Assembly: GCA_020698575.1 (NCBI GenBank)
Contig: CM036251.1
Coordinates: forward strand, 3,357,288-3,421,287
Source: Bostrychus sinensis
Lineage: Eukaryota > Chordata > Actinopteri > Gobiiformes > Eleotridae
Reading direction: 5' to 3'
DNA: 64,000 bases
Shown here in pieces: positions 1 through 12,500 of the stretch (positions are counted from its first letter, which is position 1; the number at the start of each line of letters is the position of its first letter). Made by a program: the position numbers and the translations under genes. The notes below the pieces were generated by a model that saw nothing but the letters and a program-made list of their open reading frames with translations, did no database searches and was not told the origin of the DNA.

Positions 1-290
1 TTCAGCCTTAAACCTCCGTCACTACGAAGCATCAGCTCAGAAATCTGTTAGCATCATGTTGCTAACAGCCGTGCTAAATAGCCATTTTATGCTCTGTCCA
101 GCCCCCACCGCTGCCAGCAGGGGGCAACAGACACCTAATCCAAGCGTTCTCTGCAAAGTCACAGTAACAGCTCCCTGACACAACATTTTCCACATATACA
201 TTCTTTTAAGTTATAAAATGCAAAATACTAATGCAAAGGAGTTCAAAATTATATAAAAAAGCCTGTAAAAAAGCAGAATATCCCATATTC
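1..290 (+). repeat. Dispersed repeat, family A (intron copy)
   Basis: The first ~290 bases match 47094-48170 with two insertions removed, and in part match the reverse complement of 54575-54735. Shared blocks include CCTCCGTCACTACGAAG, TAGCATCATGTTGCTAA and ATCCAAGCGTTCTCTGCA. The family is not identified. It sits in a cep290 intron; no exon is seen before 543. Confidence 0.7.
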
Positions 291-542
291 TGTTTTTTAA
301 TTTCTGTCATAACTCTGTGTTAGTTTGGTCTCAGTCTGGTCTGAGATTTCATCACTCTCGTATTGTTTGTTTATAAAATACTTTAATATTTGTAAGAGAT
401 TTTTGGCCACTGATCCTGTTACATGATATGTTGTTTACTGATCGTCCAGTGCCAGATTCTCACACATTTATTTATGAGATTTTCTATTTTCTTTCCATCA
501 AAAGCCTGAATCTGAAGCTCTTATCTGCCCTTTATTGAACAG

Positions 543-3500
543 CTGACGAAGATGAATGTGGAGGCCCAGCGGGTGGAGCGGGAGCTGAGAGACGAATTGT
601 CCAACTGCGTCAGTAAATCTGTGAGCGACGCTGACCGGGCCAGGGTCGCCGAGCTGGAGAGGACAGAGGCCGAACTCAGGGAGGAGGTCTCAAAGTAAGG
701 ATCAATGTCAACGGGCCCTAACATGACTTAATCTATACAAACTTAATGTATTTGAGATTTATGAGCCCTTACCTTACTCCTGGTTAAATATTTTCTAAGG
801 TAGTACACGGTTTGTAGTGTGAGAATCAGTGCCACACAGCTTTTTCTGAGGAAACATTGTTGAAACAATAATTTAAGACATCATCTAGGCTTTATTATCA
901 TATAGACATAATAGATGTTCAGTGCGTACCTAAAGGGGGGTATACACCAAGGCGACGATCGCCCGTCTGAAGCCGTCTGAACGGTTCTTCCACGTCGCTC
1001 ATTTCCGTCCTTTTGATCTGTATGCGCCGTCTGCCCCCCATCGCTCCAGGACGGAGGCCGTCTGACCAGTTTTCTGCCGATTGGCCTTGTTGTTGTTGAA
1101 TCGGCGTCTTTGGTCTTTGGCATGAAGCGCTCTGATAGGCCTAGCACTACAGCTGCCGCGCCAATCAGCTCACGGGAATTTTAGCGGAAGTGACGGAGGG
1201 ACAAGAGGTGACAAACGCTGTGGCAGCGTACTGTCACCATTTTTGCATTCTTCGCAATTCTGTACGGAAAGTTATCTTCTTCAAGTAACAGAGCAACGGC
1301 ATCTAATCCACACAAAACAATGTCCAAACCGGCCATGATCACGCTTCTCAAATGTTCAAACAAGCTGAGAACAGTGGCAGACCAAGGCGCGCTACATGCA
1401 GATGTACTCCGCAAACATTGTCACTTCTGTTTATCTTTGTTCACTGGCTAGCGCCATCTGCCGCTTTGGGGGGGGGGGGGGGGTAATTACACGGTCTTTA
1501 GGACGGTTGTCGCTTCGGTGAATGAAGAGGGAAAAAGGTTATGCGACGTGAGGAAACGGGAGGGAACGAGAGGAGATGGGAAAAGACGAGCTGTTGCTCC
1601 GTCTTATCGGTGGCAGTCTGGGAGTCGCCTTGGTGTATCTAGGCCTTAAAAGAAGAGGACTCTCATTGGCTGTTGGTCTGCACAGCTTGTTAATTTTCAA
1701 TTCATAGCTACTAATACAGACTCTCCAGGTCGGAGGAGAGTTCCTGCCTCAAGTGGAGGAGTTTAAGTCTATCAGGGTGTTGTTCTTAGTGAGAGAAGGA
1801 TGGAGCATGAGACTGACAGGAGGATTGGTTCAGCGTCTGCAGTAATGTGGTCGTTGTATCGGTCTGTTTTGGTGAAGAAGGAGCGGAGTCGATTTACCGT
1901 CAATATACGTTCCTACTCTCACCTATGGTCATGAGCATTAGGTCAGGACCAGAAGGACAAGATCCTGGATACAAGAGGGCAAAATGAGTTTCCTCCGCAG
2001 GGTGGCTGGGCGCTCCCTTAGAGCTAGGGCGAAGAGCTTGGAATAGCTCCTCCACATCGAGAGGAGTCAGCTGAAGCTCAGGCATCTGTTCCGGACGCCT
2101 CTGTGACGCCTCCCTGGGGAGGTGTTCCAGGCCTGTCCCACCAGGAGGAGGCCCCGGGGAAGACCTAGGACACGCAGGAGGGACTATGTCTCTCGGCCTG
2201 GGAACGCCTTGGGATTCCTCCCGGCGAGCTGGAGGAAGTGTCCAGGGAGAGGGAAGTCTGGGCGTCCCTGCTTAGACTCCCCCGACCTGGCCACAGATAA
2301 GCAGAAGAAGATGGATGGAGCTGCTAATACAGGGAAAGTGTCTATTCCAGCCCTGGCTTACACAAAGAAACAGTCACAAAAACATAAACAGAATAAGTAG
2401 ACATAGATTAAAAAATAAAGCAGAAAAACTTAAATAGATTGTTGCAGTTTTTGTTGTGATGATGGCATTTGTCATGAATCAAAGCAAAAATCTTGCAAGT
2501 AGTAGAGCCTTTCACAACACTACTAATTTTTACCTGTGTTTCTCAGACTGCAGGAGGTGTCAGACGTGGCCATGATGCAGGCCTCTGCCATTCAGGCCAA
2601 ACAACAGTCAAAAGAGAAAGAGCTGGAGTCTTTGAGGAGACAAATCCTGGACCTACAGGTACAATACAAAAAAATACAGTAGATTTTAAGCAGGTAAGGT
2701 CTTGCTGGTTTTAAGCTTAGAAGTCCTTCTACAGTAAATGTCTACAGATAGCAATATCAGTACTTGGTTCTTACCTATGTGGGAACTCTGTGTACCTTCT
2801 GTGATGCTGCCATAAAACTACCCACTGCTGAGTTTCTGTTCTTTTTTACTCTACAGAGCACTTTCTTAAAGGCTAAAATGTTAATTAATCTTAATTATTA
2901 TCTTCAAAACAATCCCGATAGAACAATAAATCTGATAGAATGACACAATTGGCGGCAGTGGCTCAGTTGCATACTGTCATTGTGTCCTTGGGCAAGACAC
3001 TTCACGCACCTTGCCTGTGTGAAAGTGTCAGTGTGACTGTGTTTGGTTGTGGTCGGATGTAGGTGCAAAATGGCAGCCAGACTCCTGTCAATGAGTGACT
3101 GAGGAGTGAATGAATAATGCACCAAATTGTAAAGAGACTGAGTGTCTAGAAAAGCGCTCTATAAGACTAATGCATTATTATTGTTATTATTATTATTATT
3201 ATTATTATTAAGTTGTCCCTGAACAATAAAAAAAAAAAAAAGTTAGTATCAGATACCTAAACCAGAAAGAGGTGAAAGCAAATCACTTATATACCTAGGT
3301 ATAACATGTCCTTCAAATTGAAAAAAGGGATAGCCAAGTTTTATCTGTTGTGTAGTCAACAGACAGTTTTCTGTTTTTTTCAGAGAGAATAATTTACTCT
3401 GCCTTTCAACATCTTAATTTTAAAACAGTGCTGTATGAGGAAAAGGGTGCTAAATAAGACTAATATGGCACAATTTGAGAGAACCAAGCATACAAAAGTC

Positions 3501-6500
3501 TCTGATACAAGACAAAAAATTGTCTCTTTTGACAGCCTTTGTGAATATAAAATTAATAAGCATTTGTCCATTTAAAACAGGGGTGTCTAAACTTTTTACA
3601 AAGAGAGCCAGATTTGAAAATGTGCAAATCTTCAAGGGCCGACAGAGCCTCTTTATGCTGTCGAGCAAATTTAATGGACACTGTTTTAAAAGTATTTTGT
3701 TTTCAAAAGCCAAATAATTATAAATGATTTTCTTTGACAACACAGTCTAAAAGAAGCCCCAACAAAATATCATCTTTGAACATAAAAACTGCAACTGCAA
3801 TTATTTTTCAACAAACTAATTTGAAAAAAGACAATAGCAGAGGAGTAGATGATGCACAAATGTACACACGGCAAAAAATCAATATCTAGCATTAGTTAAA
3901 ATGACTTGAATTCAGATTATTAACCTTGATTTGAGTAATTTTTTACTAGATTAGATTTATTTACTTACTAGGCTAGACTTGTTTCAAATCATTTCTGTGT
4001 TAATTTTAAGCCATTTTTACTTATTTCAAGCAAAATTATCTGCCAATGGGGTAAGAAAATTCCACTTACCCCATTGGCAGATAATTTTGCTTGAAATAAG
4101 TAAAAATGGTTTAAAATTAAGACAGAAATAATTTGAAACAAGTCAACTCATCTAGCCATATTAGTAAATAAATCTAATTTAATAAATCATTACTCAAATC
4201 AAGGTTAATAATCTGAATTCAAGTAATTTTAACTAATGCTAGATATTGATTTTTTGCAGTGCAGACAAAGCTACGGAAACACTATGAAAGTGCTAGTGGG
4301 CCATAAGTAATGCATGTTGTCACAGAAGTTGAGAGCCATATGAAATCTCAACCTGTGCCACAAATGGCCCCTGGGCCGCACTTTGGACATTTCTAATCTT
4401 AACATAGTAGCAGTTTATTTTATTGGTTCAAATTGCACTAATGCCATGTGACCATTTTCTGCTCTCGCTTTAGTCCCAATCGGATGAGAAAGCGATCATC
4501 GCCAAACTCCACCAGCATATCGTGGCCCTGCAGCTCAGCGAGGCCTCGGCTCTAAGTAAACTGGACTCCGCTCTGTCCAACGTCCAAAAACTGGAGGTTC
4601 TCAAGCTGCGGGCCGAACAGAGGCTGGACGCCGGAGAACGGGCCTTGTTCCTCGCCCGACAGGAGGGAAGAAACCGCTGCAAGAACCTGCGGCAGACCGT
4701 CCAGTCCCTGCGCAGACAGTTCGCCGGAGCGCTGCCTCTCCCGCAGCAGGAGAAGTTCTCGGTGACGCTGATGAACCTGCAGAAGGAGCGCGGGAAGGCC
4801 CAGGAGGAGAGGAGACGGGCCGAGGAGCAGCGGCGCAGCGCAGAGAGCAGGGCGCAGGAGCTGGAGCTGAGGCTGAAGGGGCTGGAGGAGCTGATCGCCA
4901 CGCTGAAGGACGCTAAAGGGGCTCAGAAGGTAAAGTGATGTTGTCAGAATGAAATCTTGAAAAGAGAAGCGCTGTGAGAGCAAAGACCTATGCCAAGTCT
5001 TTATCTCACAATGGTAAAGATATAGTGCTGGAGCTAGTTCAGGAATAAATGGTAAAGATTTGTTTAATGACAAATTCCAGTTCCTTATGCTGCTTATCAG
5101 ACACTTCTCACAGAGCAGAACTTGTTTACCCGACTTGTGCGCATTCATGGCCTTTTTGGTTGGACGATGGGAACCCGGAAATGTCACAATGTAGCTTAGG
5201 CGCCTTATCTGCTTGTGGCTTCTGGTTATGGATGAGAAATATGTTAGAAGTTGTTACTACCAGTACTTTAATGATGTTGAAGCTTTTTGTTAAAGCTAAA
5301 TACAAAGTCTGGTGCAGCACAAAACCGAAGTCTGCTGTAGCACAAAAGAGACGTTTCCAAAACATATTACAACTATTTTAGCTTTGTTCCTGCGACTTTC
5401 TTATAATTCTTCCCATTCACAAGAAACCCACTGTTGAGTTCGACCTTGTTGAATTAGTCAGTGACATCAGAACAGTTCATGTTGTTTCTACTTTTTGGGG
5501 TGTTCATGGGCTCCTTCTTGTTGGAAATTAGTATATACGATAAACCCGACACCACTTGAAAGCAGGGTCACGCTCCTACTTGCTGTGAGCATGTAAACAT
5601 TTGGGGTAGCCCTGCAAGAACCTGCCGACCTTCAGCAAAAATGTGTAGCCTTTAAAATCTTACAATTATTTCTTATTTTGTTTGGCGCAAAAATGTCGGT
5701 TCAGTAAAATATAGCATGGGGAGGAAATTAAGCAGGGTGGTTATGATTGAAACAAGATGAAAGTTCAAGCCAGTTCCAGGAGAAATGAGAATATGTATTT
5801 ACTCTCATATCTGCTCAATGTAATGTCAAATATGTAGAGTAATACATTACAGTGGAAGGCTGACCTTTTGTTGAATTGAGGCCTTTACGAGGAGCCAAAA
5901 GAATATGATAAGGCTCTATGGACATTACCAAGAGGCTAAAATGTGGATTATTAATTAGCTATATATTGAAACTACTTCCATGTCCATTTAGTTTAGCTCT
6001 CCATTGAGGATGTCTTCACAATCTGCTGCTGAGAAATGTCCCATATTTTGGTTCAGAGCCACATTGAGGAGCTTGTGTCATTGCTTCGCTCTGCTTCTCC
6101 AAACTTGAGAGTGGTGTGTGGTGATGTTTCTGGTGATGTTGTTCTTTCAGGTGACAGAGTGGCATAAGAAGATGGAGGAGGCCCGTCTGCAGGAGCTGAG
6201 GAAGAGCCGAGAGCTGGTGGTTCAGAAAGAGGAGATCCGCTTCCTGAAGAAACTGGTGGAGGAGCAGGAGAGGGCCGTCCGCGCGCTGGAGGAGGACATC
6301 GTGCAGCAAAACACCGTGAGATGAGACGAGGATATAACTTTTCTTACTCAAAATTCTTAAAATAGACTCTTACCCATAATTCCCTGTGTGTGCCGTAGCT
6401 TCTTGAGGAGAGACAGCTGGCCTGGGATCAGAGGGAAGTGGAGCTGGAGAGACAGCTGGACCAGTATGAGAAACACCAGGACGAGGTTCTGAGCAGCGCT

Positions 6501-9500
6501 GAGAAGGTCGGTTTGGGTTTACCGTATTTCTCCTTTTGCTGCAAGTTATTCTGTGAACTTGAGGACTGATAATTAAAGTTCTACTATTAAAGCTTGTTCC
6601 TGTTGTGTTTGTAGTTTGAAGACAGCAGCGGCTCGCTCCCTGACCCCTCGCTGCCTCTGGCTCATCAGCTGGAGTTCACTCTGGAGAAGATCAGAGAACA
6701 CCTCAGGACCATCAGGGACCTACAGAGCACCTGCAAGAGTCTAGACGAGGTCCAGAAATATTCATCCTAAAAATAATAAAAATAATAATGTTACATGCAA
6801 AGTCGTAGGTAAAGATACATGTTAATAATAAATAAAATTAAATAAATACATAAAATAATACCACTTCTATTACTACTAATAATATATTAAAGAGAAGATA
6901 AAGTACTGAAAAACATAATAGTGGAGAATTCAATAAAAAAAATTCTTATGGTCAATAGATGTTTTTATTTTTAGCAATTTTTCAAGTAATTTCTTTAAAC
7001 CAGGGTTCAAACTATCATTAAAGTCACAAAAGTACATTTTAATTAATTTTTAAAAAATAATAATAGACATTTTGTGAGACTTTTTTTTAAATGTAATTTA
7101 ATTTTAGATATTTTGCTAAGTACACCTTTGTATGAATATGTTTTCTTCTACCTATGCATGGAAATAAGGTCTCATCTACATAATTTTGTATTTAAACAAT
7201 TTTTATAGTAACAAAATAAGTGAAAAAGCTCTAGGAAATTGAATTTTATATTTACCGTATTTTCTGCACTATAGGGCGCTCCGGATTATAAGGCATGTCA
7301 TTGAATGGTCTATTTTCAAACTTTTTTCACATATAAAGTGCTCGGGACTAAAAGGCGAAACAAAACAGTCAGATAAGTCAGTCAGTCAAACTTTATTCAA
7401 CGCGTTCACCATAACTCCCAAACTTGTTCAGTTGTAACGCGTGAATAAAAAACACAATCTGAGACGGCTAAATCAAACGATAGCGTATTCACAATAACTC
7501 ATAACTGTTCAGTTAACGTTAGAACAAAATACAACACAATACACTCACTTTTTCACTTCATTCCTCGTCCACAAATCCCTCAAATTCTTCATCTTCAGTG
7601 TCCGAGTTAAACAGTTGGGCGATTATGGCAATATTATGGTGAAGCACAGTAGGTATTACTCCGCGATGCTCCTGACTACGGTAGCCATAAATAAATTCAT
7701 AAATAAGGCGCTCTGGATTATAAGGCGCACTGTCGTTTTTTGAGAAGATTGAAGGCTTTTAAGCGCGCCCTATAGTGCGGAAAATATGGTATTAAAAATG
7801 GAAACAGATATTTCCTTGGTTAATGCTTCAGATGTTTAAGATACAATATAAAATTTAAATTTAAAGAATGCCCAATAAACATTTCAAAATAATGTGTAAA
7901 AAATAAGAACCTAGTGTTGTTCCAAAGTCTCAATCTCATTTTTCATTACAGAAGTTGAAAGAGAAGGAGTCAGCTCTGTGGAAGGCCGAGCAGAACGTGG
8001 TGTCCCGGGACAGAGTCATAAACGAGCTGCGTCTGCGTCTCCCGGCCTCGGCGAACAGAGAGCGACTGATGGCCGATCTGTCCAAGCACGAAGAGGACCG
8101 TCCCGAGCACCAGCACGGACTGAAACTGGCCCACCAGACCATCAGAGACCTGCAGAGACGACTGGACAAGAAGGAGGAGGTCATCAAGAAACAACTGGGA
8201 CAGGCCCGACAGGTGAGTCGCAGACAACAGAGGGGGACACTTTCTGTTTTGTTTTTTGCCAGTATTGTCCTGGAAGCTGTTTTCATGACATGTTTAGGCC
8301 AGAACATTGGTTTTGCTGCAGATTGGCCTCTCTTTTACACAAGACTGGCGTTCTCACTGTACACAAACTTTAGAAAACTGGACAAGGAAATGTTTTCACT
8401 CTGCTCATGTGTAGTCAAATGTTATTGGCTGCTGGCTATCATGCTTACTACACATTGTAAAGAACAAAAGGTAAAAGGTAAAAAAAAATAAAAAATCTGT
8501 GGTGAAATTGAGTATTTTTGTGATTCAAAAACCTATGTGCAGATAATGTTGGTAAGAATACAAGTATTATTCCTCAGTGATGCCTCAGAACTGGTCAATA
8601 AAGTCCAAGATTAGAAAGCTGGTCTTTGGAGAAAAAAAAACACATCTTCCTAGCCTGGCCCGCCAGCCTCTCCTACTTTCTTTTGTAAACAGGACAGACT
8701 TGTTCCTCACTCGCAACAAACTGTTTCTCCTGGGTCGATTTGGAACTGGCCTATCACAGCCGTTTGTCTGCCTCTTACCAAACTGGAAGCAGAGTGAATG
8801 TAATAACTTCTCTGAGCTGATTAACGGCGTTTAATACTTTCCTTTGTCTCCTGTTGGTTCTGCTGAAGTCCTCGTTGTTGTTCAGTCCTCTGTGGGATTT
8901 TTGTCTTCGTCCTGTTTCCATTTTAACAACAGTAAAGTCCTGCTGATGTCCCACGTAACCACATTCAAACAAACCCACTTTTTCCACAATTCTTTTTACA
9001 ACTGGCTTCTGTTGCTGTCCACGTTCACAAATAAGTACAGAGCTGCATACAATACAGAGGATTTTGTTGTTTTATGACAAAAGCGGCAATCAGCCATGTT
9101 TGTTTGGTTTAATGGTGCACTGCTCATGTCCTGTCCTTCGCTTCTCTGTGGCCTGTTATTGTTCCACCCATAGACATGTCACATGTCACCAGACTAATTT
9201 CTTCGTATAGAACAGGAAAAGAGTTTCTGGAGGGCCAGGCTAACAACTTCAAGGGTGTAATGACTCTGTAGCAGCAATACCACACCCATACTGGCCCAGC
9301 ATACTACAGTGTTCTCAGCAGCTGAGTAATCCCATGATGTTCTTCTGCACTTTTTTCTTATCAATCAAACATCTTTTTGAGAACTACATACCGTATTTTC
9401 CGCACTATAAGGCGCATCGGATTATAAGGCGCACCTTCAATGAATGGCCTATTTTAAAACTGTTTTCATATATAGGGCGCACCGCATTATAAGGCGCATC

Positions 9501-12500
9501 CACTAGATGGCGCTGTGCTAAAGGGAATGTCAATAAAACAGTCAGATAAGTCAGTCAGTCAAACTTTATTAATAGAGTACAAACCAGCGTTCTTACAACT
9601 CCCTTGTTGAAAACAATGTATTTCCAACTCCATTTGTCACAGTTCAAAGCTACATGAACAGCGTTCGAGCGCTCAGTTTTCTGTCCCCTCAATGTCGCAA
9701 CTCTTCTACTGAGATGGAGCAAAGGCCGCGCCTCCTTGTTCTTTTGTGGCAGGATCCATAAACACGCCTATGGCGCACATGAACAGCTGGGACTGGAATT
9801 CCCCTTTACCGTTTTTACCGCTGTCACTTCGGCGACGCCCCCTGAATACGGTAGCCATAATTAACCAACATTGATCCATATATAAGGCGCATCGGATTAT
9901 AAGGCGCACTGGCGGTTTTTGAGAAAATTAAAGGCTTTTAGGTGCGCCTTATAGTGCTTCGTTAGACCACCTGTCTTAATGTTTGTTGTGTGTGTTGTGT
10001 TCCAGGAACAAGAGGAGATGATAAAGAGACATCAGGATGAACTCAGAGCTCTACACGAGAAGCTGGACTCACACACGGACACCTCTCTGGACCAGTTCAA
10101 ACTCACTGCTATGGTAAAGTCGCACCTCTGTTTCATTAAAAGGGACAGCAATAGTTGTTATATTATTATCATTATTATAAAATCCTTGCATTAAAGGCGT
10201 TATCCAGTCACCCTAATTTTTTTCAGGCATCCAGAGTTAACATTTTCTTAAGAACAAGAACACTGTTTTGGTGCAAGTGGTACAATATTGATTGTTTAAC
10301 ATTCACAATATTTTGGCCTTTGAAACTCAAATTAATTAATTCTGCTTGGTGGAAATTAGTTAGTTTTTTGGTTATTTCCATCTGTCTCATGTATAATATA
10401 ACATACTTTTTTTTTGTCTTTTTCCCAGGAGTTGATGAAGAAGCCATCCTTTAAACTCCAGACCTCCAAACACCTGGAGCGTTTGGCCGAACTGGAGCAG
10501 ACCGTCTCTGAGCAGGACCTGAGTCTGTCTTCGGTCACAGAGAAACTCAAACTGACATCTGCAGAACTGGAGAGAGCGAAGAGCAACCTCGAGACGCAGA
10601 CTCAGAAACATGCCGATGAAAAAGCAAGGTAAAGAAAATTAAAGATTACACCAAGAATTCTGATACAAAAGTTTATGCGCCCCGTGTTATCCCAGGCTGG
10701 AGGAGCGGTACGCGGCTCAGGTGAAGGCTCTGACCGATGAGATCGAAGAGCAGAGGAGTCACATGACCCAGATGGAGGCAGAGATGGACCAGGTCCGAAC
10801 CGAGCTCCAGGTCCAAAAGGAGGCCAACGTGCGGTCTCCCAGTAACACCATGAAGAACCTGGTGGAGAGGCTCAAGGGACAGCTCACGCAGAAAGAGAAG
10901 CAACTCAAGGTCACATTTTTAATCATGGGATACATGGATATAATGGATTTGTATTACAACAAACAATTCTACAGAAAATGTTAGAAGACATTAGCAGATG
11001 AGTTCAAAATCTCGCAAAATGTATATCCTAATGGCTGTAATTTCATAATTTGAACATATTTTCAAGTCCAGTTTGTAATTTACAACTGCTTTTGTCTCCT
11101 CCATTCTATAAATATATCAAGTGTTAACCTGCAGTACATTAATCTAATATTAGTCTTTTTTGCACAATTTGTCTGTGGTATCTATCAAGTACAAAGTCTC
11201 AGGGGCCGTTTAGACAACAACGCGTTTTGCCGAATCCGCAAAGGTTTGATTGCTGTTTGGCCTTTTGTTTACATGAGGAGGGAGTTTCCGTTTTCTGAAT
11301 TTGCAATCTTTTGAAAACGCTGGTAGTGGTGTTTTGGTCTCACAGCGGGAGCCACTTGGAACAGCTCTGCTCTCGTCTAAACTGGAAAAATGGTTTCTCA
11401 CTAAAAACGATGATGTTACAGCCCCAATCTGCCCCAATCCCCAATACAAGGCTTTTATACCTCAAACAGTGAAGCCCGAAATTATTCATACCCCAGCAAA
11501 TTCTGACTTAAAGTTACTTTTATTCAAACAGCAAACTTTTTTTTTTGACCGGGAAAAAAAAAGCAGAGAAATATTTTTTTTCCACAGTGATACCTCTTGT
11601 ACATCGTCTTATTATCTTTTGGGAGAAGCCTGTGTCATTTCCAGTCAAATAAATTCCGGTTGAACAAAAGTAACTTTAAGTCAGAATTTGCCAGGGGTAT
11701 GAATAATTTCGGGCTTTACTGTATATTCATATTTACAGGGTTTCGGCTGAATCTTAAAAAGTCTAAAAAAGTCCTAAATTTAAAAATCTGAATTTAAGTC
11801 TAAATTCAACTTGTTGATCCATGCAGAAACCCTGTATTGGAACTGTCAGTAATATCTATTTAAGTATATACACTCAAGGAAAAAAGAAACGCACCATTTT
11901 CATTTTCTCAATTTGTCAAAAAATATTACAGCCAGTGAAAAATGACAGACTACAATGAGTTTAGTAGAGAAGGAAGTAGAGTAGAGTAGAGTCAAAATGA
12001 AATTACTGTTTTCCTGGTTCCGGTTGATTGATTTTGATGAGCAATAACAACTGTATTTTTGTATTAATCACCTATGTCTGGGTCATGAGTAAAACTCAGA
12101 GATGAAATGGACCTGTCCTCAATTGTGCACAACCATTCCCTATAAAAAGACACCAAAATGGAAAAAAAAGCACATTTGTTCCCAATGCCACGACTCCTGC
12201 AACCAGAGAGAGATTGGCAGCCATTGGCCTGCTTCAAGCTGAAGGAGCACACGGCTGTAGCCAGGAGTTTGGAGTCCATCACTCTACTGTTGTACGCCTC
12301 GCTGAGCGTTTCCACACCACTGGATCCTCCAATGACCGTCCCAGATCTGGTCGACCACATGTCACAACTGCTGCATTATTATTGTTTGGTCATGTTATTG
12401 TTATTGAAACTGTCATAAGCATTGATTAATTGGGTCTGAATCTCAGGGACGAGTATATGGTTGATGTGCACATGGAATATTTCCATCAAAAATAAGTAAC

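Noticed and set aside
4552..5187. 211-codon minus-strand frame
   Set aside because: It is the antisense of the large cep290 exon 4474-4929, whose + frame matches the family.
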